Source: JANQRX01 sp963663975 (GTDB lineage: Bacteria; Pseudomonadota; Alphaproteobacteria; Rhizobiales; Kaistiaceae). Taken from it: a stretch of 64,000 nucleotides of DNA. The notes under the pieces were generated by a model. The model had not been told where the DNA came from. It made no database searches and was given only the letters and a program-made list of their open reading frames with translations. Below, in pieces: positions 46,313 to 55,438 of this stretch. The stretch lies in contig CAXXRA010000002.1 of the NCBI GenBank assembly GCA_963663975.2, forward strand, positions 130,940 through 194,939, given 5' to 3'. A program made the translations under genes and the position numbers. Every line of letters begins with the position of its first letter. Position 1 is the first letter of the stretch.

Positions 46313-47488
46313 ATGGAAATGAACGGAATTGCCGTCATCGGTGCCGGAATGATCGGGGCGGCCCACGCTTCCGGTTACCGGCTGCAGCTTCCGCGTTTCG
46401 CCAGCCAGATCGATGGGATCCATCTTGCCACCATTTGCGATAGCGACCGGGATCTGGCCGAGCGGATGGCCGCTACCTATGGGTTTGGAGGCGTCAGCGA
46501 CGACTGGACGTCGGTCATGGCCGACCCGTCGATTGCCGTGGTCAGCATCGCGCTGCCGAATTTTCTTCATGTCGAGGTGGTCATGGCCGCCCTGCAACAG
46601 GGCAAGCATGTCTTGTGTGAGAAGCCGCTTGCCCTGAACGCAAAAGATGCGCGGCGCCTGTACGAAGCGTCGAAATCGGCGGGCGTAACCGCGGCAACGG
46701 TCTTCAACTATCGCCGCTTTCCCGCGGTCGCCGAGAGCCGTCAGCGCATTCGCGACGGAGACATCGGCGATCCGGTGCACATCCAGGTTCAGTACCAGTC
46801 CGAATACGCCGCCGACCCGGACCTTCCGCACAGTTGGCGCTATGAGCGCAGCCGCGCGGGCGCCGGTGCGTTGCTCGATGTCGGCACTCACGCGGTCGAC
46901 GCGGCGCGGTTTCTTTGCGGCGAGGTCAGCGAAGTTTCCGGAGCGGTGGCGGCGATCTCGGTCAAGCAGCGGTTTGTGGCCAAGGGCGCAACGCTCGGCC
47001 ATGATCGGGTTGAAATGAGCAACGAAAAGCGGCCCGTGGACAATGACGACGTCGCCTCCGCGCTGCTTCAATTCGAAAACGGGGCCCAGGGAATTGTTTT
47101 GGCCAGCCGGGTGGCCGTCGGTCAGGGCAATACTCTGTCGTTCACCATCTCGGGCACACGTGGCACAATTCGCTTCACCTCGGAAATTCCGGGCCGGTTC
47201 GAGATCGCGCGCTTCGATGGCAGCGGTCATTCGCCATTCGTTGTGGTCGCAAACCGACCGGCCTCGCCCTATGCCGCAGCACTGCTGCCGGTCCCCCATG
47301 ACGGCGTCGCCGTCGGCTATGGCGAAGCGTTCGGCTTCATGATCCATGAATTTCTGTCAGCGGTCGCCCAAAATCGGCAGATCGAGAGCGGGTCGCTTCT
47401 GGATGGGGTGCGCGCGGCCCAGATTCTGGACGCCATCCAAACCGCCATCGACAGGCGGCGGCCGGTCACTGTGGTTCCGGCAACCTGA
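46313..47488 (+). CDS. Gfo/Idh/MocA-family NAD(P)-dependent sugar or inositol dehydrogenase
   Basis: 391 residues. The N-terminal Rossmann fold is GIAVIGAGMIGAAHASGYRL, the family motif is HVLCEKPLALNAKDA with the catalytic Lys, and the second-domain motif is GALLDVGTHAVDAARFLCGE with the catalytic Asp/His. It oxidises a hydroxyl of a cyclic polyol or sugar. AAGGAGG lies 7 bases upstream of ATG 46313; ATG 46319 is an alternative with a poorer spacing. It is divergent from the importer and convergent with the TIM-barrel gene, which suggests a shared catabolic pathway. Confidence 0.9.
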   Translation: MEMNGIAVIGAGMIGAAHASGYRLQLPRFASQIDGIHLATICDSDRDLAERMAATYGFGGVSDDWTSVMADPSIAVVSIALPNFLHVEVVMAALQQGKHVLCEKPLALNAKDARRLYEASKSAGVTAATVFNYRRFPAVAESRQRIRDGDIGDPVHIQVQYQSEYAADPDLPHSWRYERSRAGAGALLDVGTHAVDAARFLCGEVSEVSGAVAAISVKQRFVAKGATLGHDRVEMSNEKRPVDNDDVASALLQFENGAQGIVLASRVAVGQGNTLSFTISGTRGTIRFTSEIPGRFEIARFDGSGHSPFVVVANRPASPYAAALLPVPHDGVAVGYGEAFGFMIHEFLSAVAQNRQIESGSLLDGVRAAQILDAIQTAIDRRRPVTVVPAT

Positions 47489-47555
47489 TCGGCTGCGGAC
47501 TGGACAGGCGCGGCAGGTCAAGTTTGCCTCCTGCCCCCGTCGTCAGAGGCAGGTC

Positions 47556-48518
47556 TCAGATATCGGGCAGCTCGAAATCGCTTTCTTCACGCGGCGCGAC
47601 TTTTTTCAGCAACTCAACCGAACGAATCAGGCCCTCCATCCGGCTCAGCATCACATCCTCGTGCTCGATCGACAGCCAGCCGTCATAGCCGACCATAAGC
47701 AATCGGTAGAGGAATGCACGCCACCACTGTTCACCATGGCCATAGCCGAGGGTGATGTAGCTCCAGGACCGGGTCGTGATATCGACAAGCCCACCATTAT
47801 CCAGAAGACTCGTCGTGGCCTGAACGGGCGCGTTCAGAATGGTGTCCTTGGCATGGATGTGGTGGACGGCCGGCCCCAGTGCATCGACCGCGGCCAGCGG
47901 ATCGGCGCCCATCCAGAACAGGTGCGAGGGATCGAGATTGGCGCCCACCACCGGCCCGATGGCCTCACGCAGCTTCAGCAGCATGGGTACGTTGTAGACC
48001 AGCTGATTGCCGTGCAACTCCAGCGCAAAGCGCTCCACGCCGCTTTCCGCCGCCAGCTGGGCCAGATTCCGCCAATAGGGCAGCAGCTTCTCCTGCCATT
48101 GCCATTCCAGGATCGTCTGGGTTTCCGGCGGCCAACTCGACACGATCCAGTTGGGAGTTTTCTCGCCTGGTGCGCCACCCGGCAGGCCCGACATGCAGCA
48201 CACCGTCTTGATGCCAAGATCACCAGCGATGCGGACGGTATTGTGAAGACAGTCGGACTGCTCCTCGCCCGCAACCGGATGCAGCTGGTTGCCGTTGGCG
48301 TTGAGCGAGATCACCTCAAGCCCCCTGTCTTCAAAAGCGGCAAGAAACGCACGCCGCGCATCCGCGCTTTCGGTCATGCGGGCAAGATCGAAATGCGGCG
48401 CAGACGACCAGCCCCCGGTGTTGACCTCGACTCCATCAAGCCGCTGCTCGACCGCGGTATCGAGCACAGCTTCGAGGGGCATGTGAGCAAGCGAGTCAGA
48501 GACGAACCCGATTTTCAT
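47556..48518 (-). CDS. Xylose-isomerase-like TIM-barrel sugar epimerase/isomerase
   Basis: 320 residues of the AP endonuclease 2/IolE family. It starts MKIGFVSDSLAHMPLEAVLD. Metal-binding positions are in ALELHGNQLVYN (Glu), GANLDPSHLFWMGAD (Asp, His), HHIHAKDT (His) and LSIEHEDVM (Glu). Such enzymes isomerise or epimerise keto-sugars or inosose after a Gfo/Idh oxidation, which matches its neighbour. No signal peptide. The exact substrate is not predictable. Confidence 0.88.
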   Translation of the reverse strand: MKIGFVSDSLAHMPLEAVLDTAVEQRLDGVEVNTGGWSSAPHFDLARMTESADARRAFLAAFEDRGLEVISLNANGNQLHPVAGEEQSDCLHNTVRIAGDLGIKTVCCMSGLPGGAPGEKTPNWIVSSWPPETQTILEWQWQEKLLPYWRNLAQLAAESGVERFALELHGNQLVYNVPMLLKLREAIGPVVGANLDPSHLFWMGADPLAAVDALGPAVHHIHAKDTILNAPVQATTSLLDNGGLVDITTRSWSYITLGYGHGEQWWRAFLYRLLMVGYDGWLSIEHEDVMLSRMEGLIRSVELLKKVAPREESDFELPDI

Positions 48519-48850
48519 CTTTCTGCCTCCAGGTCCTGGGTCTTAGACGTTCCGGCCAAAGATCAACGCACCCATGGGCGGCTTCGGCAATCAGCGGCGA
48601 TTGTGACAAAATCGCTCGGCCGATTGAGAAAAAACAAGCGGCTGGAGGAAAAAAAGTCCGTCGAATACGTTGGCGACGCATGGTCTGCACCGTTCGTCGC
48701 ATCAATAAGATCGCTCTTCCTTGATAATTGAGCAATGCTTATATAAGTTCGGAAGCAGCAGCACCGAGATCGACCCCGGGGTCCGATTGCCCCTAACATG
48801 TCCGACCGCTTTGTTGCGCGGCGCCTTCGCTCGATCGATGGAGTGACCCG
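48519..48850. promoter_or_regulatory. Divergent intergenic region; AT-rich candidate promoter for the acyl-CoA synthetase
   Basis: About 330 bases without a gene. An AT-rich patch at 48721-48747 (TTGATAATTGAGCAATGCTT then ATATAAG) contains TTGATA and TATAAG 15 bases apart, a weak sigma-70-type match pointing toward the synthetase at 48851. Nothing else is recognisable. Confidence 0.35.
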
Positions 48851-50620
48851 ATGGCCAAGCTGGACCCGCGGCTCGCCGCAACCGTTCCGGAGTTGTTTGC
48901 CCGCCGCGCGGGCCAGAGCCCCGACGCAATCGCCTATACCCAGTTCGACCGGGCAACCAAGCAGTGGACGGATGTCACGTGGCTGCAGATGCACGGTCAG
49001 GTTGAGCAATGGAAACGTGGTTTTGCCGCGTCCGACCTGGCCGCCGGCGACCGGGTCGCGGTGCTTCTCGACAACGGTCTGGACTGGGTTCGCTTCGATC
49101 AGGCTGCGCTCGCCATGGGCCTGGTCACGGTGCCGCTGTTCAGTACCGACAGCCCCGAAAACTGGGCCTACATCCTTCGGGATAGCGAGCCCAATCTGGC
49201 GATGCTTGGCAAAAGAGACGATTGGAACCGTCTCAAGCCGCTCAGCCACGAATTCCCATCGGTGAAGATCGTCATATGCGTGGCTGATGACGACATGGCG
49301 GCGGACGGCGAGTGCTTGAGCCTTGAAAACTGGCTGACGCGCGGAACCGAAGCGCCGAGCGTCGAAATCATGCCTGAGGCGCTGGCGACGATCACCTACT
49401 CATCGGGGACCACCGGTCATCCCAAGGGCGTGATGCTCAGCCACCGCAATCTGGTCAGCGCCGCACGGTCGGTGCTGGCTCGCAATTCCGGCTACGAAAG
49501 TGACGTCTTTCTCGCCTTTCTGCCGATGGCGCATGTCTTTGCCCGCACCGTTGAGTATTACCTGGCCATGATGTGCGGCGCGCGGCTCGGCTTCGCCCGC
49601 TCGGTTGCCCAGCTCTCCGATGACCTGATGGTCATTCGACCGACCATTCTGATGGGTGTCCCCCGGATCTATGAGCGCGCCTGGACCAGCATGGAGAGCA
49701 GCCTCAGCGCCTCGCGTCTGGGGAGGTGGATCTTCAAGACAGCGGTGGCCCTTTATCCGATCAGACACCGAACGATTGTTCACCGCCTCGCATCGCGGGC
49801 GGCGACAGCCATCATCAGGAAGCGCGTTCTTGCCCGGTTTGGCGGGCGGCTTCGGCTGACGGTGTCGGGAAGCGCGCCCTTGTCCGGTGAACTTGCCTCG
49901 GGCCTCAGGGCCGTCGGCATGCCGCTGGTCGAAGGCTACGGCATGGCCGAAGCGGCCGGGCCGGTGAGCGGCGACGCGGTCAGCGATTATCAGCCCGGCA
50001 CCGTGGGTCGCCTGCTCGACAATGTCGAAGCGCGACTCTCCGACAGCAACGAGCTTCTCATCCGTTCCGTGTCGGTCATGCAGGGTTATTGGGGGAAATC
50101 GGAGGAAAGCGCCAAGGCGATCGACCGGGACGGATGGTTGCGGACCGGCGACCTCGCCGAATGGGTCGGCGACCGGATCAAGATCGTTGGCCGAGTCCAT
50201 GAGGTCATTGGTACGGCGACGGGAGAAAAACTGGCGCCCTCGGACGTCGAGTTCAGGATCACCAGCGACGCGCTGTTCGACCAGGCCGTGGTGGTTGGCA
50301 ACAACCGTCCCTTTATCGTCGGGCTGGTCGTTCTGAATCGGTCAAAATGGGTGGACTTCGCCGCCCAACACGAACTCGATGACGGCGAACCGAACTCGCG
50401 CAGCACCGAGAAACTGTTTCTCCAACGAATCGCAGCCTTGACCGCCGACCTGCCAAACTACGCGCGGGTTCGGCGGCTCTACGCAACGCTGGAGCCGTGG
50501 ACGGCCGAGGCGGGCCTGGCGACGGTGACCATGAAACTCAAGAGATCCCGAATCGAGCAGCAATTCAGTGGCGCCATTGACGGCCTCTACCAGCGGGCCG
50601 CCAAGCCGTCGAGCACCTGA
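48851..50620 (+). CDS. Long-chain acyl-CoA synthetase (AMP-forming)
   Basis: 589 residues. The adenylate-forming P-loop is ATITYSSGTTGHPKGVMLSH; the A5-like motif is VEGYGMAEAAG; the hinge region is WLRTGDLAEWVGDRIKIVGR; the expected later Lys-containing motif is near GEKLAPSDVE. The region FLPMAHVFARTVEYYLAMM and the GVPRIYERAW motif mark the ACSL/FadD15-type subgroup. It activates a fatty acid with ATP and CoA. Convergent with the acyltransferase gene, which could consume its acyl-CoA product. Confidence 0.92.
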   Translation: MAKLDPRLAATVPELFARRAGQSPDAIAYTQFDRATKQWTDVTWLQMHGQVEQWKRGFAASDLAAGDRVAVLLDNGLDWVRFDQAALAMGLVTVPLFSTDSPENWAYILRDSEPNLAMLGKRDDWNRLKPLSHEFPSVKIVICVADDDMAADGECLSLENWLTRGTEAPSVEIMPEALATITYSSGTTGHPKGVMLSHRNLVSAARSVLARNSGYESDVFLAFLPMAHVFARTVEYYLAMMCGARLGFARSVAQLSDDLMVIRPTILMGVPRIYERAWTSMESSLSASRLGRWIFKTAVALYPIRHRTIVHRLASRAATAIIRKRVLARFGGRLRLTVSGSAPLSGELASGLRAVGMPLVEGYGMAEAAGPVSGDAVSDYQPGTVGRLLDNVEARLSDSNELLIRSVSVMQGYWGKSEESAKAIDRDGWLRTGDLAEWVGDRIKIVGRVHEVIGTATGEKLAPSDVEFRITSDALFDQAVVVGNNRPFIVGLVVLNRSKWVDFAAQHELDDGEPNSRSTEKLFLQRIAALTADLPNYARVRRLYATLEPWTAEAGLATVTMKLKRSRIEQQFSGAIDGLYQRAAKPSST

Positions 50621-50642
50621 TCGAAGGTGATCGTGGCCTTGA

Positions 50643-50660
50643 CGGCGGCCGCTGCCGCCG
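50643..50660. terminator. Possible bidirectional hairpin between convergent genes
   Basis: CGGCGGC / GCCGCCG with a CGCT loop sits in the 92-base gap between the convergent synthetase and acyltransferase genes. There is no T run on either side, so an intrinsic terminator is uncertain. Confidence 0.35.
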
Positions 50661-50712
50661 GCATGCGTCGACACCATTGATTGCCGAACCGTCGAGGTAC
50701 CACGGTCGCGCC

Positions 50713-52248
50713 TTAGCCCCCGCCATCGGCGCCAGTCTCGCGCTGATACAACGCCACCAATTGGTCGAGCTGGTCGAGGACGTTCCCTCGCTTGGCCGAC
50801 AATTCGGCGGCCAGTCGCCTGCGGGTGCGCAACAAGAGCCACGCTCGCGCTTCGTGGATCAGACGCCGGCGCACATCATGAAAGGTCAGCGCCACACGAC
50901 CACTGACCGGCGCCACCACAAGCACCGCAAGCCCGGTTGCCACGCCCCAGCCGGTGCTCCGCCAACCTGCCACCAGCACGCCGAGCGCCAAGGCCTCCGC
51001 CAACCAGAAAACCGGAAAAATCACCAGGCTGGGAAAGATCTTCCATGTGGCCTTCTCCTGCGGCTCGAATCGTTCGCCAACCAGCCGGGCGGTGCGGTAG
51101 GGGGCCCAGTTGAGTACCGTTCCCACCACGGCCAGGCTGAGGCGCACCAGCAGCGCGAAGGCGGACCGGCCGAGAAAACTCACCACCGAGATCGGCGGGT
51201 AGGCCGCACCCACCTGTTCGTCGCGCAGTCGGGCGCCAATCAGCAGGCGGTCATATTCGGCCAATGCTTCGCCGACGGCCGCGGTGCGCTCAGCGTGGTG
51301 GGTCCGCATCCACTGATAGCCTTCCAGGAAGGCCCGGCGCATCTTGAAGGACTCGGCAAGCGGCGTCTTGGCCGGCAACTCAGGCCGGGGACGCCCCCAC
51401 AGCGCGGCGGCGCGGGCAATCAGGCGCGCCTCCTCCCACGAGCCGTAGTTCAGGGTGACCGCGGCAAGGCCGTCGTCGATGCGGGCGGTCAGCTCGCGGA
51501 CCGTCTCCCGACGCACTTTTTTACTACCCTGAAGGTACGTCGCAAGCTCCACCGCCGGGTCCAATTGATCGCCAATTTGCATCAGAGCCCTGGAACGGAA
51601 CTTGCTTTTGGCATCGAAGGTCAGCCCGACCGGCACAATCGTCACGCCCAGCGGACCACGCTCCTCCTCCGCTTCCAGCACGATGCGCGCGGCGCCGGTC
51701 TTTGCCGGCAGAACGAACGGCTCGTTATGGCTCGTCCCCTCGGGAAACAGCGCCAGCACGCCACCGGCGGCCAGCAGATCCCAGCTCTTGGCGAAGCTCT
51801 CGATATTCCGCTTCAGATCGCTTCCCGCATCCTGCCGCCGATAGACGGGGGTGACGCCGGCGGCGTTCATGAGCGGCACCAGGGGTTTGTGCCGCCACAC
51901 GATGCTGGCTGCCAGCAGGCGCGGCATGCGCGGCAGGAAGGCCGTCAGCAGCATGCCATCGACGATGCTGTTGAAATGGTTGGCGACCACCACCACCGGT
52001 CCCTTGGCCGGCACTCGCTCAGCCCCGACCACCTCGATCTGGCGGAAAAAGACGGACAGCACCAGCCGGCCCAGGGCGCGCAGAAAGGCGTCCGTACGCG
52101 GCCGCGACGGCTGATCGCCAGGCCGGGGTTCGCCCGGGCTCAAGCGACCGGCTCCGCCGTTCGATGCCGCCGGCTTGAATGAAGAAGATGTGCCGTCATC
52201 CGCCCTCTCCCCGGCCCGCGGCCCGAATGCCCTCCTCCTCATCCACAC
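50713..52248 (-). CDS. PlsC-type 1-acylglycerol-3-phosphate acyltransferase-like membrane protein
   Basis: 511 residues. An N-terminal disordered stretch (residues 1-55) precedes the acyltransferase domain: the catalytic block PVVVVANHFNSIVDGMLLTA, acceptor block VTPVYRRQD, and FPEGTSHNEPFVLPAKTGAA, then TIVPVGLTF. Two or more membrane helices lie at about residues 375-450. It resembles bacterial glycerol-phosphate acyltransferases of the large two-part kind. The start is GTG 52248 or ATG 52242, overlapping the true 3' end of the MFS gene by about 45 bases, so the two are coupled. Confidence 0.85.
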   Translation of the reverse strand: MWMRRRAFGPRAGERADDGTSSSFKPAASNGGAGRLSPGEPRPGDQPSRPRTDAFLRALGRLVLSVFFRQIEVVGAERVPAKGPVVVVANHFNSIVDGMLLTAFLPRMPRLLAASIVWRHKPLVPLMNAAGVTPVYRRQDAGSDLKRNIESFAKSWDLLAAGGVLALFPEGTSHNEPFVLPAKTGAARIVLEAEEERGPLGVTIVPVGLTFDAKSKFRSRALMQIGDQLDPAVELATYLQGSKKVRRETVRELTARIDDGLAAVTLNYGSWEEARLIARAAALWGRPRPELPAKTPLAESFKMRRAFLEGYQWMRTHHAERTAAVGEALAEYDRLLIGARLRDEQVGAAYPPISVVSFLGRSAFALLVRLSLAVVGTVLNWAPYRTARLVGERFEPQEKATWKIFPSLVIFPVFWLAEALALGVLVAGWRSTGWGVATGLAVLVVAPVSGRVALTFHDVRRRLIHEARAWLLLRTRRRLAAELSAKRGNVLDQLDQLVALYQRETGADGGG

Positions 52249-53510
52249 CGGCGAGCAGGATCAGACCCAGCGCAAAGAAGACCAGCACCACCGCTATGCC
52301 CGCCCGCTGGCTGTCGAACATCTGTGGAAGGACCAGCCGGCCAAGCGGTCAGCATCCCCAACAGCAGCGGTCCGAGAAAGGCGGTGGCCTTGCCCGAGAA
52401 CGCGAAGAAGCCGAAAAATTCGTTTTGTTTGTCGCTTGGCACAAAGCGACCCATCAGCGAGCGGCTGGCCGACTGATTGGGACCGACGAAGATGCCGATC
52501 AGCACCCCGGCGACATAGAACCAGACCTTGTCCGGAGCGACCACCGCCAACAGGCCGGCCAGCATCAGTCCCACAAGGCTCATCTGCACGGTGCGTTTGC
52601 CGCCGACAATGTCGTCGAGATAGCCCATGCCGAAAGCGCCAAGCCCGGCCGCCACGTTCAGCACGATGCCGAAGATCAGGATCTCTTGCACGGTGAAGCC
52701 GAAGGTGCCGGCGGCGTAGATGCCGCCGAAGGCGAAGATGGTCACCAGACCGTCATTGTAGAAAAGGCGGGCGATCAACAGGCGAACGATCTGCCGGTAG
52801 CTGCGGATCTCGCGAAAGGTGTTTCCCAACTGGCCGATGCTGGCCCTGACAACACCACCACCGGGGGAGGCTCGGGAGCGGTCTTCCTTGACCCACAGCA
52901 GCAGCGGCAGGCTGAAGATCGCGAACCAGAGCGCCACCAGCAGATTGGCGGCGCGGATGTTTTCGCCCGCTTGACGGGTGAAGCCGAACCACGGCGTTTC
53001 CGGCTGCACCAGCGTCACCAGGGCGACCACCAGGGCGAGCAGGCCGCCGACATAACCGAGCCCCCAGCCATAGCCGGAGACGCGGCCGATATTGTCCGGC
53101 CGCGAAATATCCGGAAGGAAGGCATTGTAAAGAACCAAGGACAGTTCGAAGCTGACATTGGCAATGACGAAGATGGCGAGCGCCAGCGCCACCTGCCCCG
53201 GCAGCACCGGATAAAGGGCGGCGCTGCCAACGACGGCGACGGCGGTGAACAGCAGCAGGATGGGCTTTCGGGCGCCGGTGCGATCGGCTACGGCGCCGAG
53301 CAGCGGCGAGGCGAGCGCCACCACCAGCGCGGTGGCCGTTACCGCCCACGCCCACAGCGCCGTACCCGTGATCGGATCAGGGGCGATCGCCTGGGTGAAA
53401 TAGGCGGCGTAGATGAAGGTCACCACCAGGGTGGTGAAGGAGGAATTGGCGAAGTCATAGAAGGCCCAGGACCATACTGCCCTGGTGCCGTGGGCCTTTT
53501 GCTCGACCAT
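52196..53510 (-). pseudogene. MFS transporter of the UMF1/Atg22-like family, C-terminal frameshift
   Basis: Starts MVEQKAHGTRAVWSWAFYDF, with the family motif WAFYDFANSSFTTLVVTFIY, about eleven membrane helices, and GPNQSASRSLMGRFVPSDKQ, which is typical of UMF1 proteins. The frame is right to LGPLLLGMLTAW, then reads nonsense ending at 52239. The last helix (AGIAVVLVFFALGLILLAGV) is in another register and stops at TGA 52196-52198. A single-base change at about 52330-52350 explains it. The transported substrate is unknown; linkage to an acyltransferase suggests lipid or lysolipid handling (inference). Confidence 0.8.
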
Positions 53511-53602
53511 GGCGCCCGCCCGTCGTCGTTACCGAAAGGACCCTACCGGAGGGTATGGCCCAACGGCAACAACGGAGCGGCTCACTACGCGGCGGCGATG
53601 TT

Positions 53603-54229
53603 TCATCGCGTGGTCTGCAGGCTGGCGCCGCTGGTGTCCATTTGCCGCAAACCCGACACGTAGATTTCGATCAGCGACCGGACAAGCGAATCGGCGGTTT
53701 CGCCCTCGGGAAGCCCGCCGGCGGTTTCGACCGAGGCCATGCCGAACAGGCTCGTCCACAGCACTCTGGCGTGGTGCTGAAGCTGCTTCTCCTGTCCTTC
53801 GGGAAAAATCGGTGCCAGCGCGTTCTGCTCGAGCAGCAACAGCCTGGCGACCTTCTCTGCGTACCATTCCGGCGTCGTGCGACCTTCCGGCAGCTTGTGC
53901 TCGAAGATCGCATTCCACAGTTTGGGATGGACACGAGTGAACTGCAGATAGCGCTCGGCAAGGGCACTGAGGTCCGCTTCCGGCCCCTCGTCGGTGGGCG
54001 CCTGCGAACAGGCCTCGAACAGTGCGTCGAGCGTCTCGCCATTCATGTGGACGATGAGATCGTCGAGGTCTTCGAACAGATTGTAGAGGGTTCCGATCGT
54101 GTAACCGATGTCGCGGGCGATCTGCCTGGCGCGGAGCCCTCGTAGTCCTTCCCGCTCGGTGATCCGGCGCGCCGCATCGAGCGCCATCCGGTTGAGTTCC
54201 TCGCGTGTGTGGTCCGAGCGTCTCGCCAT
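53603..54229 (-). CDS. TetR/AcrR-family transcriptional regulator
   Basis: 208 residues. The N-terminal helix-turn-helix is ARQIARDIGYTIGTLYNLF (residues about 33-51), followed by a ligand domain with YLQFTRVHPKLWNAIFEHKL and LWTSLFGMASVETAGGL of the TetR_C_33 type. It is transcribed away from the small membrane protein gene and upstream of the MFS-acyltransferase genes (92-base gap). A palindrome 49 bases before its start probably is its operator, giving autoregulation. Confidence 0.9.
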   Translation of the reverse strand: MARRSDHTREELNRMALDAARRITEREGLRGLRARQIARDIGYTIGTLYNLFEDLDDLIVHMNGETLDALFEACSQAPTDEGPEADLSALAERYLQFTRVHPKLWNAIFEHKLPEGRTTPEWYAEKVARLLLLEQNALAPIFPEGQEKQLQHHARVLWTSLFGMASVETAGGLPEGETADSLVRSLIEIYVSGLRQMDTSGASLQTTR

Positions 54230-54277
54230 TCCTATCTCCCTGATTCCACCGCAAATTCCAGCATCTGCCAGAAATAT

Positions 54278-54307
54278 ATTGACCAGCGATCAATTTCAAC
54301 CTATATA
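54278..54307 (+). promoter_or_regulatory. Sigma-70-type promoter overlapped by a TetR operator
   Basis: TTGACC (54279-54284) and TATATA (54302-54307) are separated by 17 bases, an ideal spacing. The near-palindrome ATTGACCAGCGATCAAT (54278-54294; ATTGA/TCAAT half-sites) covers the -35 and spacer. TetR binding would block transcription of the small membrane protein gene and, from the other face, of tetR. Confidence 0.65.
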
Positions 54308-54338
54308 AAATAATCGATGCTCAATTAGGGAGGAGCAA

Positions 54339-54620
54339 ATGACCATTTTTTGGCAAACAGCGCACAAGCTGGGATTGGGCGCCGCAACCGTCTTGACCAC
54401 TGGATCGGCCCAGGCCGCGGTCAGTACCGGGGCCCTTCCGATCACCGGCCAGCACCAGATCTACGACATGATGTTCGTCGACGTGCTCGCCGATATCGCA
54501 GGCTTCCTCGATCACTTCGCCATGTTCGCGACCTGGACCGGCTTGGCGGCCGCGCTGTTCTCCGGATTGTGGATGTTGCGCAATCGCGCCGGACAGCGGA
54601 TTGATTCCCACGCCGCGTGA
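54339..54620 (+). CDS. Small membrane protein, unknown function
   Basis: 93 residues. An N-terminal signal-like segment (LGLGAATVLTTGSAQAAV) has a possible cleavage after AQA near residue 26; a second hydrophobic helix is TWTGLAAALFSGLWMLRN near residue 65, followed by a short basic tail. GGGAGGAG lies 6 bases before the ATG. I do not recognise the family. It lies behind a TetR-controlled promoter and beside lipid genes, so a membrane-stress or accessory role is possible but unproven. Confidence 0.65.
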   Translation: MTIFWQTAHKLGLGAATVLTTGSAQAAVSTGALPITGQHQIYDMMFVDVLADIAGFLDHFAMFATWTGLAAALFSGLWMLRNRAGQRIDSHAA

Positions 54621-54932
54621 GCGGTTCCCGAGTTGCCAGGGCCACGGTCATCACATGCCCGGCGGAATTCCAGTCGCTGGCGTCCACGGGATCGGTCAGA
54701 TCGGGGCGTTCCGAAGATGAGCCGGACAATGCGGCGGCGCAGTTCGAACAAGGCTCACGAGAGGGTCGCCGCTGCACCATCTACGGTGGATCGGCACCCT
54801 GCCCGACGTCGCCTGGCGATTTTTCGCAAGTCACCGGCTCGTGATGCCGTCCCGTCGGTGAAAATCATGCGCACGGCACCCATGTCGTGCGACACTGGTG
54901 TCCATCGAAGCAAAGGGAAAGGATGCCGACCG

Positions 54933-55193
54933 GTGTCGATCCTCGGCCGATTGTTTTTTCAAGCCGCGGCCAGACTGACCCGCGATCCAGTGGTTCGGGC
55001 CAAGGCCGCCGAAATTCTTGAAAACGAGATCAAACCGCGAGCCGCCGAAACCTGGCGCAAGGCGAAGCCTAAACTTGAAGAGGCTCGCGACGACTTGCGG
55101 GACATCGCCGGGGAAACCGATCCCCGAAAAAACCCGCGCGCGTTTGCATCCAAGGTCAAGCAACGCTTCATCGATCGCAAGCCACGCCGCTAG
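54933..55193 (+). CDS. Small basic helical protein, unknown function
   Basis: 86 residues from GTG 54933, with GGGAAAGGA about 10 bases upstream. A hydrophobic-amphipathic N-terminus (SILGRLFFQAAARLTRD) is followed by a highly charged helix (ENEIKPRAAETWRKAKPKL, then EEARDDLRDIAGETDP) and a basic end (KQRFIDRKPRR). No known domain is recognised. Codon pattern and start site favour a real gene, but the evidence is modest. Confidence 0.55.
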   Translation: MSILGRLFFQAAARLTRDPVVRAKAAEILENEIKPRAAETWRKAKPKLEEARDDLRDIAGETDPRKNPRAFASKVKQRFIDRKPRR

Positions 55194-55269
55194 CGACCGC
55201 GTGCTTGTCCGTTGGTCGTTTCGACAGATGCGCTGCGCCGGTGTCGAGTTGGCGATACGACGATTGAGC

Positions 55270-55438
55270 TAGTCGTTCGAATCTATCGTTTCGAACCACT
55301 GGCTTGTTTTGTTGATGGATCAACTTATCGAGACATTACAATGATGGATCAACTTATCGAGACATTACAATGCTTGAGAATACGGTTCACACACCAGCAA
55401 CCCTGTCGGGACTCAAATGTCTCGGTTGATCCACTAGG
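55270..55438. repeat. MITE-like hairpin repeat B, copy 2 with internal duplication
   Basis: Inverted relative to copy 1 (15431-15567). It contains the same nested inverted repeats, but the block ATGGATCAACTTATCGAGAC plus ATTACA is tandemly doubled (about 55315-55372), making 169 bases. Its end CCACTAGG supplies the TAG stop codon of nagA (55434-55436), so insertion changed the nagA C-terminus. Confidence 0.8.
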
